Shown piece after piece: positions 1 to 8,359 of a DNA stretch of 64,000 bases. Location of the stretch: contig CAYPWL010000016.1 in NCBI GenBank assembly GCA_964414425.1, positions 3,648-67,647 on the forward strand, in the 5' to 3' direction. Below the pieces are notes generated by a model that ran no database searches, was not told the origin of the DNA, and saw only the letters and a program-made list of their open reading frames with translations. A program made the translations under genes and the position numbers. Source of the stretch: GYS-P2D sp964414425. Lineage in GTDB: Bacteria; Bacteroidota; Bacteroidia; Chitinophagales; Saprospiraceae. The first letter of the stretch is position 1; each line of letters begins with the position of its first letter.

Positions 1-1466
1 TAGGCATCAGCCTTCTCTGCCTTTAATCTAAAGTTGGCAATCAGGCGCATGAAGTCGGTCAGTACCGTCTGAGCACGCTTGCTCATCTGCACCATCGGGA
101 TCGACTCAAATATGCTGATGTCGTTATCCTCAGCGAAGTTGACCAGATCTTCTAAGCTCTTATTACCAAATCCCCGCTTGGGATAGTTGATTACACGCTT
201 AAACGCCTCATCATCCTTAGGATTGACGGTCAGACGCATATAAGCCATCAAGTCTTTGATCTCCTTGCGCTGGTAAAATGACAGCCCACCATAGATCCGA
301 TAAGGTATATTATATCGTCTGAGATATTCCTCAAATACTCTGGACTGCGCATTCGTACGATAGAGTATCGCAATCTCGGTGTTCTCTATGGCGTAGCGAT
401 TTTTTTGCTCGACGATGGAGTCAGCAACTCGCTTGCCCTCCTCGGTATCAGTGATAGTCTTGATGACCTTGATCTTGTTTTCGCCGAGGCGATCGGTCCA
501 GATCTTCTTTTTGATCTGGCGTGGATTGTAGGAGATCACCCCATTAGCTGCCTCTACGATATGTTGTGTTGAGCGATAGTTACGCTCCAACTTGAAAGTC
601 TGTACATCTGGGAAGTCGGACTCAAACTGGAGGATATTTTCTATCGTCGCCCCTCTAAATGAATAGATACTCTGCGCATCATCTCCGACTATGCAGATAT
701 TGCGAGGGCTTTCCTCATAGTTGACCAGCTGGCGCATGATTTCGTACTGGAGGAAGTTGGTATCCTGAAACTCATCTACGAGGAGATATTGAAATTGATA
801 CTGGTATTTCTTCTTTACATTTTCTGGATTCTGATAGAGCAGCCTAAACATCTGTAGGAGTAAATCATCAAAATCCATCGCTCCTGCACGCATACATTTC
901 TTGACATACTTATCATAGATGACATGCATGAGTGGCATACGATTCATACGATCGTAGGACATCAGCTCTTCATTAGTGGCATAGGACTTCGGCGTGATGA
1001 GATTACTCTTAGCGGACGAGATCTTGGAGCGCACTGCACCGGGAGAGTACACTTTAGTATCCAGGCTCATCTGCTTGAGGACTTCCTTGATGACACTCTT
1101 GGTATCATCTGTGTCGTATATGGTAAAATCATTAGGGTAACCCAGATGATGTGCTTCAACCCTGAGTATGCGAGCGAATAACGAGTGAAAGGTGCCTGCC
1201 CACACCTTCTGTGCCTTTGGGCCTACTACTTTCTCGATTCGCTCTTTCATCTCGCGAGCTGCCTTGTTAGTGAAGGTGAGGGCAAGGATCTGCCACGGAG
1301 CCACGCCTACATTAATCAGGTGAGCTATGCGATAGGTCAGTACTCTCGTTTTGCCAGAGCCGGGGCCAGCAATTACCATGACTGGGCCATCAACCGTTTC
1401 TACGGCTTGACGCTGGACCTCATTGAGTTCGTTGAGATAGCTGAATCCTACTTCACTATTATTCAT
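1..1466 (-). CDS. pcrA: UvrD/PcrA-type ATP-dependent DNA helicase, N-terminal part (runs off the window edge)
   Basis: The frame starts at ATG 1466 and is still open at base 1, giving about 488 residues of a superfamily 1A 3'-5' helicase used in repair and replication-fork clearance. Walker A GPGSGKT lies at residues 34-40, followed by TFTNKAAREM (motif Ia), the Walker B segment VDEFQDTN, GDDAQSIYSFRGA (motif III) and ERNYRST (motif IV). The family is usually around 700-780 residues, so the C-terminal motifs V and VI lie outside the window. PcrA, UvrD and Rep cannot be separated from this part alone; PcrA-like is the usual form in Bacteroidota. It lies downstream of the ATP synthase genes on the same strand with an 83-base gap, so it may have its own promoter. 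Confidence 0.93.
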   Translation of the reverse strand, partial: MNNSEVGFSYLNELNEVQRQAVETVDGPVMVIAGPGSGKTRVLTYRIAHLINVGVAPWQILALTFTNKAAREMKERIEKVVGPKAQKVWAGTFHSLFARILRVEAHHLGYPNDFTIYDTDDTKSVIKEVLKQMSLDTKVYSPGAVRSKISSAKSNLITPKSYATNEELMSYDRMNRMPLMHVIYDKYVKKCMRAGAMDFDDLLLQMFRLLYQNPENVKKKYQYQFQYLLVDEFQDTNFLQYEIMRQLVNYEESPRNICIVGDDAQSIYSFRGATIENILQFESDFPDVQTFKLERNYRSTQHIVEAANGVISYNPRQIKKKIWTDRLGENKIKVIKTITDTEEGKRVADSIVEQKNRYAIENTEIAILYRTNAQSRVFEEYLRRYNIPYRIYGGLSFYQRKEIKDLMAYMRLTVNPKDDEAFKRVINYPKRGFGNKSLEDLVNFAEDNDISIFESIPMVQMSKRAQTVLTDFMRLIANFRLKAEKADA

Positions 1467-1549
1467 GCTCTAGGCTTAGGACTAGTTTATTAAGGGGGTG
1501 AAGGTATTACGTTTCGATTAAATATATAATCTAAAAATCGGATGCTTTC

Positions 1550-2275
1550 CTATTGAGTTAACAATAGACTCAATTCGTGGTCAATTGTAGTGAGTTCTTC
1601 CTCGATGATCCTAAATGTTGATAATTGACTATTGAAATAAAATATCCAATACCCGACGCTCAGTGCATGAGAGATTAACCAGAGCGTAGCGGATGTAAGT
1701 GAGAGATCAAAGAGTGTGGAGGCGTAATAGAGTAGGCACGGAAAGAACGTGATATAAAAGATCCCCAGCAGTATCACTCTGTACTTTTTAATATCTAAAC
1801 CCGAGTTGACATACGAGAGCTTACTGTGCAAGTAACTCGGCATAACAGCTTGATTTGCATTGACTGAAGGCGTCAGATCTTTATTATGTGCTATGAGCGC
1901 CTTCATCACGTACTTTACAATGGCATAAAAAACAAGTAGCAATACCAGGAAGAATACTGCTAAGCTGAAACCTGACTTATATAATTGATAGATTAGTAGG
2001 AGTGTCACGGGAATCCCAAGGATATAATAGGACTGTTGGATCGTAGCCTGATCTGTTAATTGTTTAATTCGGACAAGATGATCAGATAAGCGATTATTGA
2101 TCTCGGCAAGTTCTTGATTGACTGCAATTGGGGTAGTCGCCCCGTCTTTTTTAAGAGCCTCCAGTCTGCTGAGATAATCTTGATATTTCTGTTTGCGATA
2201 GATGAGATCCAAAGTGCCCAATACATTTAGACCGATAAAATACAGAAAGGGTATGGCAAAACCATACCCTTTCAC
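1550..2275 (-). CDS. Multi-pass membrane protein of unknown function, in the atpDC operon
   Basis: A 241-residue protein I do not recognise. One hydrophobic segment is at the N-terminus (about 5-22). A charged, probably coiled-coil stretch (about 27-80, rich in K, E and L) follows, then four more hydrophobic segments (about 83-97, 103-125, 165-185 and 193-213) and a hydrophilic tail. It begins 45 bases after the atpC stop on the same strand, so it is probably co-transcribed with atpD-atpC. It is not an F-type ATPase subunit: there is no proteolipid or a-subunit signature. A role in ATP synthase assembly would be a guess based only on position. Confidence 0.7.
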   Translation of the reverse strand: MKGYGFAIPFLYFIGLNVLGTLDLIYRKQKYQDYLSRLEALKKDGATTPIAVNQELAEINNRLSDHLVRIKQLTDQATIQQSYYILGIPVTLLLIYQLYKSGFSLAVFFLVLLLVFYAIVKYVMKALIAHNKDLTPSVNANQAVMPSYLHSKLSYVNSGLDIKKYRVILLGIFYITFFPCLLYYASTLFDLSLTSATLWLISHALSVGYWIFYFNSQLSTFRIIEEELTTIDHELSLLLTQ

Positions 2276-2320
2276 AGTTATCTATTGTTATCCTTTTACT
2301 TTACGAGTAAAGCTGCTTGA

Positions 2321-2572
2321 TTAGCTTGTAGTTAATCCTCTTACTAATAGTGAGACCTCGTCATTGTACACTTCGATGAATCCACGAGCTATGCTGTACA
2401 GCGCCGTTGAGCCTGATGCATCAATCACTCTGACTTCTCCTTCGCCAAGAGCAGATACGATAGCAGCGTGACCTCTGAGTATCTCAAACTGTCCTGAGAT
2501 TCCGGGTACTTTAACAGACTTAACCGCTCCGCTAAATACTTCTTTGCCTGGTGTTAGTATCGTCAGATTCAT
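2321..2572 (-). CDS. atpC: F1Fo ATP synthase epsilon subunit, short form
   Basis: The product is 83 residues and matches the N-terminal beta-sandwich of F1 epsilon: MNLTILTPGKEVFSGAVKSV, then SGQFEILRGHAAIVSALGEG and a closing EVSLLVRG. The family is usually 130-140 residues; the C-terminal two-helix inhibitory domain is absent, as in many Bacteroidota. Without those helices the subunit can couple the central stalk but cannot give the extended-helix inhibition of ATP hydrolysis. It follows atpD by 26 bases on the same strand. Confidence 0.95.
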   Translation of the reverse strand: MNLTILTPGKEVFSGAVKSVKVPGISGQFEILRGHAAIVSALGEGEVRVIDASGSTALYSIARGFIEVYNDEVSLLVRGLTTS

Positions 2573-2598
2573 ATGATAGTAAAATTATGATGGACTGA

Positions 2599-4113
2599 TT
2601 AAGCGTTAGCTTCAGCTAACAACTTCTTACCTTTTGCAATAGCCTCCTCGATAGAACCTACCAAGTTAAATGCTGACTCTGGATACTCATCTACTTCACC
2701 ATTGAGGATCATGTTAAATCCTTTGATCGTGTCTTCGATTGGTACAAGTACACCCTGAAGACCGGTAAACTGCTCCGCTACGTGGAATGGCTGAGATAAG
2801 AATCTCTGCACACGACGTGCTCTGTGTACTACCTGCTTATCTTCTTCTGATAATTCCTCCATACCTAAGATGGCGATGATATCTTGAAGCTCTTTATAAC
2901 GCTGTAAGATGTTGATCACCTTAAATGCTGTATCGTAGTGCTCATCTCCGATGACTGCAGGATCTAAGATTCTTGAAGTAGAATCAAGAGGATCCACTGC
3001 TGGATAGATACCCTCTGAAGCTAACTTTCTACTTAATACTGTCGTCGCATCAAGGTGAGCGAATGTCGTCGCTGGTGCTGGATCCGTTAAATCATCCGCC
3101 GGTACATATACCGCCTGTACAGATGTAATCGATCCTCGCTTAGTCGAGGTGATACGCTCTTGCATCTTACCCATCTCTGTGGCAAGTGTAGGCTGATATC
3201 CCACCGCTGATGGCATACGTCCTAAGAGTGCTGATACCTCAGAACCTGCCTGAGTAAATCTGAATATGTTGTCGATGAAAAATAAGATATCCTTACCTCC
3301 TTGTGGATCATTGATATCTCCATCTCTATAGTATTCTGCAATAGCCAATCCAGATAGCGCTACTCGAGCTCTTGCTCCAGGAGGCTCATTCATCTGTCCG
3401 AATACGAACGTCGCTTTACTCTCCAGGAGTGACTCTTTCTTAATCTTGCTGAGATCCCAGCCTCCTTCTTCCATAGAGTGCATGAAGTCTTCACCATAGT
3501 TGATGATACCGGCCTCAAGCATCTCTCTCAATAAGTCATTACCCTCTCTCGTACGCTCACCTACACCGGCGAATACTGAGATACCATCATAACCCTTGGC
3601 GATGTTGTTGATTAGCTCTTGGATCAATACCGTCTTACCCACACCGGCACCTCCAAATAATCCAATCTTACCACCCTTAGAGTATGGCTCGATTAAGTCA
3701 ATAACCTTGATACCGGTATAGAGTACTTCTGTTTCAGTTGACAAGTTCTCATAAGCTGGTGGATCCTGGTGGATAGATCTGGTAGTTGTCCCAGTCACCT
3801 CACCGATACCATCGATCGCCTCACCAACCACGTTGAATAGACGACCCTTGATCACATCTCCAATAGGCATGGAGATTGGAGCACCTAAATCTTTTACCTT
3901 AGTACCACGAGTCAAACCATCGGTTGCATCCATCGCAATCGCACGGATACTGTCCTCTCCGAGGTGCTGCTGACACTCTAATACGATTCTGTCTCCATTA
4001 GATTTTTCAACCACGAGGGCATTCATAATCTCCGGAAGTGCAACATTATCACCTGCGAAACTTACATCGACAACTGGTCCGATTATCTGCTTAATTTCTC
4101 CAACGTTAGCCAT
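2599..4113 (-). CDS. atpD: F1Fo ATP synthase catalytic beta subunit
   Basis: A 504-residue, full-length F1 beta subunit, the site of ATP synthesis on the cytoplasmic face of the membrane. Walker A GGAGVGKT is at residues 154-161, followed by GERTREGNDL, which holds the catalytic glutamate, and the Walker B region ILFFIDNIFRFTQAGSEVSALLGRMPS (quoted in part: residues FIDNIFRF). The start MANVGEIKQIIG is the usual one. A perfect -7 promoter box lies 35 bases upstream. Only atpD-atpC are here; the other subunits must be encoded elsewhere, the split arrangement common in this phylum. Confidence 0.98.
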   Translation of the reverse strand: MANVGEIKQIIGPVVDVSFAGDNVALPEIMNALVVEKSNGDRIVLECQQHLGEDSIRAIAMDATDGLTRGTKVKDLGAPISMPIGDVIKGRLFNVVGEAIDGIGEVTGTTTRSIHQDPPAYENLSTETEVLYTGIKVIDLIEPYSKGGKIGLFGGAGVGKTVLIQELINNIAKGYDGISVFAGVGERTREGNDLLREMLEAGIINYGEDFMHSMEEGGWDLSKIKKESLLESKATFVFGQMNEPPGARARVALSGLAIAEYYRDGDINDPQGGKDILFFIDNIFRFTQAGSEVSALLGRMPSAVGYQPTLATEMGKMQERITSTKRGSITSVQAVYVPADDLTDPAPATTFAHLDATTVLSRKLASEGIYPAVDPLDSTSRILDPAVIGDEHYDTAFKVINILQRYKELQDIIAILGMEELSEEDKQVVHRARRVQRFLSQPFHVAEQFTGLQGVLVPIEDTIKGFNMILNGEVDEYPESAFNLVGSIEEAIAKGKKLLAEANA

Positions 4114-4147
4114 GGTATATAGTACTTGTGGGTTCTAAAATTTGCCG

Positions 4148-4155
4148 CAAAGATA
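4148..4155 (-). promoter_or_regulatory. Promoter -7 box of the atpD-atpC operon
   Basis: On the minus strand this reads TATCTTTG, a perfect match to the Bacteroidota -7 consensus TAnnTTTG. Transcription would start near 4140, giving a leader of about 27 bases before the atpD ATG. No clear TTTG -33 element is seen at the expected distance. Confidence 0.6.
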
Positions 4156-4359
4156 GCTTTATATTGTTTCTATAAAAGCATGTTGACATTAAAAGCTGTA
4201 GCTGGTTAATTTTTTGGTGGTTGAAGGGGTAAAACAGGGGATTAGGAGAAGGGAAAGAGGGAGTAGCAAATGGAGAGTATTGAGACTTAAGAAACTAACT
4301 CAGGAAACTAAATGTAACATGAGGCTCGATCAGATTTTAGACTCCATATTACTAGCCCA

Positions 4360-5205
4360 TTAAGACAGCTTTCTTTCTGAAATATAGGAATCTGCCTGAG
4401 TCAATTTCTGAATTATGCCATGCTTGTCTGATTGGATAATCATATATACCCCTCCAATAAAAATAAATAGAAAGAATATTGTAGTTGGGATTACCGACCC
4501 CCAATCGACTCCCGAGGTATCCTCAATATCTGTAACGACCTCAGCTGATTGTTTAAGGATCCCAGATCCAAAACTGAAGTTTACTAAAGCATGTATGATG
4601 GAGGGCACTATAATATTTTCTGTTCTTACCATCAATCCACAGAAAAACACCCCTATTGCCGTGGCGAAGAACACTTGTGAGCTAATACCGATGAAATTAT
4701 CAGGTTGACTCAATAGATTAATATAATGAACTAAGCCAAACATGAAGTTTGATAATAATGCACTCAGAAGCAAAGGTCGATTCTGATGTCTGAATGATTG
4801 AATCATCAGAGGAAATATAGTGCCTCTAAAAACAAGCTCCTCAATGATTCCTACAGCTAATGTTGACGATGCAAAAAGTATGACTAAGTCTATTGGTGCG
4901 TCTGTGTAGCTTGTCCAATTGGAGAAAACACCCATAACTATAAATGCCATAGCTATCGTGATCACATGTATGTTTTTAGTGGAGCGCCAGGTGCTTAATC
5001 CCGTAAAGTTGAACAAGCTCAATTTTTTGATCAAAATCAGACTTATGGCGATAAGAACAACCCTTACAGCGATGGTTGAGCTGAGCCGAGCTATATCTTC
5101 GCTCAATAGGGTCTCTGCTAAATACAATCGTAATGGTTTTTCTAACCATAGAAATGATAAGAAGCCAATGATGACCAATATGGCTATTTTGATTTCCTTT
5201 TTCAT
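4360..5205 (-). CDS. CPBP-family intramembrane metalloprotease (CAAX protease-like)
   Basis: A 281-residue protein with about eight hydrophobic segments. It carries the CPBP/Abi motifs: EELVFRG with Glu122, Glu123 and Arg127, His160 in FGLVHYIN, and His205 in IHALVNFS. These residues form the catalytic site in Rce1-type prenyl-protein proteases. Bacterial members have diverse or unknown substrates, including bacteriocin self-immunity. It lies 109 bases after the SbtA-like gene on the same strand, possibly as a tail gene of that operon, with no obvious functional link. Confidence 0.85.
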   Translation of the reverse strand: MKKEIKIAILVIIGFLSFLWLEKPLRLYLAETLLSEDIARLSSTIAVRVVLIAISLILIKKLSLFNFTGLSTWRSTKNIHVITIAMAFIVMGVFSNWTSYTDAPIDLVILFASSTLAVGIIEELVFRGTIFPLMIQSFRHQNRPLLLSALLSNFMFGLVHYINLLSQPDNFIGISSQVFFATAIGVFFCGLMVRTENIIVPSIIHALVNFSFGSGILKQSAEVVTDIEDTSGVDWGSVIPTTIFFLFIFIGGVYMIIQSDKHGIIQKLTQADSYISERKLS

Positions 5206-5314
5206 TTGAGGTTGTTCTTTACTCTGTCATAGGGGCTTCAATAGCCTACCTATCATAAGTTGATAGGCTCTCGGTCTCTGATCTGAACATCCACATTGGA
5301 TAAGTGATCATAGG

Positions 5315-6277
5315 TTAAAACAACTGAATCATATACATATACAGTGGCATACCTAATGTGATATTGAATGGAAATGTAATCGCTAACGCCATAGGTAGAT
5401 ATAAACTCGGATTGGCCTTAGGAGCGGCTATCCTCATGGCGGCAGGCACGGCGATATAAGACGCACTGGCAGCAAGTATGGTCAGTAGAAATCTATCTCC
5501 ATCTAATGATAGAAACCAACCGGATGCAACCGAGATAATGATACCGTTGAACAGGGGTATTATAATTGCAAATAATAGAGCGAACCACCCTTTCTTGAGT
5601 AGCGCACCTATCTTTTTGCCACTAGTGATGCCCATGTCTAATAGGAATACCGCCAAGAAGCCCTTAAAGATATCTGTAGTGAATGGTTTAATTCCTTCTG
5701 CTTGCGCATCGCTGGCGATGAACCCAATAACTAAACTTCCCAATATCAGGAGTACACTACCATTGGTTATCGCATGCTTTACTAATTGTAATAGTTCGCG
5801 AGCTGACCGTTTACCGTTACTGTAGATGCGCATGAGTAATACTCCTACGATAATAGAGGGCGCCTCCATGATGGCCATTACTGCCACCATGTGCCCTCCA
5901 AACTTGACGCCATTCATCTCTAAGAAGCTTACTGCTGTCACAAAGGTTACGGCACTAACCGATCCATAAGCCGCTGCAATGGCTCCTGAGTTCTCTATAG
6001 AAAATCTGATTCTAAGAATAAAGAAAGTATAGAGGGGCACTAAGAGTGCCAAGATCACGCCTGCAATCAGGGCGAAGACTATATCTGTGCTGTAGGGGCT
6101 ATGAACAAGCTCTTGTCCACCTTTGAAACCGATGGACAAGAGCAGGTATAATGAAATGAACTTAGATGAATTCTTTGGTATCTCAAGATCACTTTTGACT
6201 TGAGAGGCCAACAATCCTAACACGAAGAATAGAAGTGCAGGGTTTGTCAGGTTATCGACTAATAAATGTAAATCCAT
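5315..6277 (-). CDS. sbtA: SbtA-type sodium-dependent bicarbonate transporter
   Basis: A 320-residue polytopic inner-membrane protein matching the SbtA/DUF897 family. It has two similar halves of hydrophobic segments. The first half contains GFKGGQEL and SGAIAAAYGSVSAVTF, the second contains LDMGITSGKKIG and ILAASASYIAVPAAMRIAAP. SbtA imports bicarbonate with sodium, best known from cyanobacterial carbon concentration; in heterotrophs it is thought to feed anaplerotic carboxylases. It is the last of three closely spaced same-strand genes (6854 to 5315) lying downstream of a LysR regulator. No PII-like SbtB follows; two small unknown proteins occupy the neighbouring positions instead. Confidence 0.88.
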   Translation of the reverse strand: MDLHLLVDNLTNPALLFFVLGLLASQVKSDLEIPKNSSKFISLYLLLSIGFKGGQELVHSPYSTDIVFALIAGVILALLVPLYTFFILRIRFSIENSGAIAAAYGSVSAVTFVTAVSFLEMNGVKFGGHMVAVMAIMEAPSIIVGVLLMRIYSNGKRSARELLQLVKHAITNGSVLLILGSLVIGFIASDAQAEGIKPFTTDIFKGFLAVFLLDMGITSGKKIGALLKKGWFALLFAIIIPLFNGIIISVASGWFLSLDGDRFLLTILAASASYIAVPAAMRIAAPKANPSLYLPMALAITFPFNITLGMPLYMYMIQLF

Positions 6278-6299
6278 AAACCTGTATAAGTATTACTAT

Positions 6300-6590
6300 T
6301 TAATCAATGAGTTCAACGTCTAACATTCCGCTGATCTTAATGCGCTTATTTGCATAGCGTGCCTCCTTGCAGAATTCTTTAAATTCCGCTTGAGCATGTT
6401 CTAATTGGGATATTCTGCTATTATCCTCACCTGTATTGCAGTTCATATCCCCTTCTGTCATTGAGAGGCGATGCAATTTGTGAAAGTTGATTTTCTCCTT
6501 GATCAGCGAATTGATAACATCTGAAGCTTCACTGGCGGTGAATGTTCCATCTACCAATTTTAATTTGAGCATAACATCTGTAGTTGTCAT
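6300..6590 (-). CDS. Small soluble protein of unknown function next to SbtA
   Basis: A 96-residue protein with no signal peptide or membrane segment. The pattern is strand-helix-helix-strand: MLKLKLVDGTF, TASEASDVINSLIKEKINFH, a charged helix around residues 58-80, and a closing ISGMLDVELID. It lies 22 bases upstream of sbtA and 6 bases downstream of the 85-residue membrane protein, so the three are almost certainly one transcript. It lacks the PII fold length and T-loop expected of SbtB. A regulatory or accessory role for the transporter is inferred from position only. Confidence 0.7.
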   Translation of the reverse strand: MTTTDVMLKLKLVDGTFTASEASDVINSLIKEKINFHKLHRLSMTEGDMNCNTGEDNSRISQLEHAQAEFKEFCKEARYANKRIKISGMLDVELID

Positions 6591-6596
6591 AATTAA

Positions 6597-6854
6597 TTAT
6601 TTAAATGATTTAAAATAAATGGCTGGAGTTGCCACTAAAGCAATTAATAAATAGGCCTTACACAGTGGTTCAAATAAGACATGGTTGGTCAAGTACATGG
6701 CTACAACCATAATACTCAATAGCGCAGCTATAATTGCGACCATGGTTGTCCTTGCAAGTTGAGCAAGTCTTTTTTTGTCCACTTGAAGCGTCAGAATCGG
6801 TTCGTTGTTGACGATTTGTATCGCTTTCGACTCGTTTTTAGAATTCATTTGCAT
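6597..6854 (-). CDS. Small two-span membrane protein of unknown function, first gene of the SbtA operon
   Basis: An 85-residue protein with a hydrophilic N-terminus (about 1-33, including ILTLQVDKKRLAQLA) and two hydrophobic segments (about 35-54 and 62-79), ending in the basic KSFK. It resembles short transporter-associated membrane peptides but I recognise no family. Start at ATG 6854 leaves about 31 bases after the predicted transcription start near 6885. The next ATG, two codons downstream, is an equally possible start. Confidence 0.65.
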   Translation of the reverse strand: MQMNSKNESKAIQIVNNEPILTLQVDKKRLAQLARTTMVAIIAALLSIMVVAMYLTNHVLFEPLCKAYLLIALVATPAIYFKSFK

Positions 6855-6889
6855 GGTATTAATGTTGATGTACTAAATCAATCTCGATG

Positions 6890-6897
6890 CAAATATG
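6890..6897 (-). promoter_or_regulatory. Probable promoter -7 box of the SbtA operon
   Basis: On the minus strand this reads CATATTTG, one mismatch from TAnnTTTG. It predicts transcription from about 6885 and a leader of about 31 bases before ATG 6854. The 21-bp palindrome is centred about 53 bases upstream of that start, where LysR-type activators usually bind. Confidence 0.4.
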
Positions 6898-6927
6898 AGT
6901 CAATAAAACATTTATCATAATTTATAC

Positions 6928-6948
6928 TTTTAATGTAAATCATTAAAA
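6928..6948. promoter_or_regulatory. Candidate LysR-type operator upstream of the SbtA operon
   Basis: A perfect inverted repeat with arms TTTTAATG and CATTAAAA separated by the five bases TAAAT. It fits the T-N11-A type of dyad recognised by LysR regulators and lies upstream of the predicted operon promoter. The LysR gene just upstream on the same strand is the obvious candidate ligand. Confidence 0.5.
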
Positions 6949-7273
6949 TAATTTATGAAATGAATATCTGCTATCATCATGACATCTCACGATTGGGATG
7001 GATCAGATCATGACGCCACAGTAGAAAATCGTCTGTAATTCCGAGAATAAGCAGGAATTACAGCGGTAGGGAAGACGAGGATGAACGAGAAAAGTGTACT
7101 ACTGATGCTCAGTGAAACGAGCAACTCAGATTTCTACTCATAAATATAATCTATGCATATCATAGAAAATATAACTATATCAGTATGTTTTGCCTAGGAT
7201 ATATTCGCTTCTAAATGCGAGCACTCATCAAGATTAAATGGGCGTCAATGTAACTCCAGCGATCTTATTACAA

Positions 7274-8197
7274 CTAATACAGATCACACCAATCAAAATG
7301 AGATTTGATAATTTCGGTTTTATTCTCACGTACGTACTGCAAGAAAGCTTCTGCTACGGGAGAGAGCATTTTGCCCTTGAGCCAGATTAGATTCCATGAG
7401 GTTATGATCGGAAGGTTCTTCTTAGGTATGATCTGAATTGTTCCGTTATTAATTTCATTTTTGATGCCGATTAGGGGCATGATAGAAAATCCCAGTCCAG
7501 CGATCACGGCCTGTTTTAGGGCTTCATTAGAGGTTAGCTCGATTTTCTTAGATATCGGAAGTTGATGTTGATCTATATACGCTTCCATAGCCTGACGAGT
7601 GGCGGACCCCGGCTCACGAAATAATAGGGGATACCTGGCTAATAACTCCATAAAGCCATCTTGATTTTCTGCAAGTAACTCTGCGCTCCCGATCATATAC
7701 AACTTGTTGTCGAGCAGGGTCTCAGCATAACTTTTTATGGTATCAGGGATGACCGATACTAAGGAGAAATCGACTTCATTATTCTCTAAACTTTTAGTTA
7801 CTAAGGTCTTATTCGTCACATCCATATTGAGATCAATGCCTGGATGCTGCTTTAGAAAGCCCGCAAGGAAGTAGGGCATGACATACTTGCCTGTTGATGC
7901 CACCGAAATGACCAGTTTGCCAGCCAACATCTTATTATATCGCATCTTGATATAATTCATGGCCTCGGTTTCCTGCAGGATCTTATGGGCTAACTCGGCT
8001 ATACGTTCTCCGAAATCGGTGATGTAGATTTTCCTTCCGATGACTTCGGTTAGGGGTATGCCAAACTGATTTTGAAAATTTTTCAGTTGAATCGATACCG
8101 CAGGCTGTGTTAACAGGAGTTCCTTAGATGCCTCGGTAACACTTTTGTGCTTTACGATAGCTACGAAAATCTTAAGCTGATGAAGGGTATAATTCAT
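7274..8197 (-). CDS. LysR-family transcriptional regulator (CbbR/CmpR-like)
   Basis: A 307-residue regulator. Residues 1-60 are a winged helix-turn-helix (MNYTLHQLKIFVAIVKHKS, then EASKELLLTQPAVSIQLKNF). From about residue 90 there is a periplasmic-binding-like effector domain (GKLVISVASTGKYVMPYFL, then NNEVDFSLVS and ANQ-type loops). It is full length. Regulators of this type control RuBisCO and carbon-uptake genes in autotrophs, and one lies directly upstream of this SbtA operon. I infer that it controls the operon through the palindrome at 6928-6948. The effector cannot be read from sequence. Confidence 0.92.
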   Translation of the reverse strand: MNYTLHQLKIFVAIVKHKSVTEASKELLLTQPAVSIQLKNFQNQFGIPLTEVIGRKIYITDFGERIAELAHKILQETEAMNYIKMRYNKMLAGKLVISVASTGKYVMPYFLAGFLKQHPGIDLNMDVTNKTLVTKSLENNEVDFSLVSVIPDTIKSYAETLLDNKLYMIGSAELLAENQDGFMELLARYPLLFREPGSATRQAMEAYIDQHQLPISKKIELTSNEALKQAVIAGLGFSIMPLIGIKNEINNGTIQIIPKKNLPIITSWNLIWLKGKMLSPVAEAFLQYVRENKTEIIKSHFDWCDLY

Positions 8198-8359
8198 AAG
8201 ATGAATTTATGATATTCACTGATTGCATAAGACAAATTAATTTAGAAAGCTGATGTATGGATTAGTTGGATGGTTAAAAATATAACCAACCGGGCGAGTT
8301 CATGGGACTACAGATCACAGCAGTCGATTAATTGATTTTCTCTTGATAGGCTGCTCAAT

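Larger units (their letters stand above)
6855..7273. other. 419-base non-coding region between the LysR gene and the SbtA operon
   Basis: No convincing reading frame is present. The half near the operon holds a likely promoter and a 21-bp palindrome (entries below). The half near the LysR gene (7020-7138) holds nested inverted repeats: AGTAGAAAATC at 7020-7030 against GATTTCTACT at 7129-7138, a perfect 10-bp hairpin CTGTAATTCC/GGAATTACAG at 7033-7063, and a 5-bp hairpin at 7101-7113. These could fold into a multibranched RNA or be a small mobile relic. Confidence 0.5.

Noticed and set aside
1..1493. Plus-strand open frames at 924-1181 and 1185-1493
   Set aside because: They are antisense to a helicase frame with all its motifs in order.
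6300..6590. The 96-residue protein as SbtB
   Set aside because: It lacks the ferredoxin-like PII pattern and T-loop; only its position resembles SbtB.
7033..7063. 10-bp hairpin as an intrinsic terminator of the LysR gene
   Set aside because: No T tract follows on the minus strand, and it lies about 210 bases past the LysR stop codon.
7020..7138. Miniature transposable element
   Set aside because: The outer repeat is short and imperfect and no target-site duplication is visible; kept only as a structured region of unknown nature.
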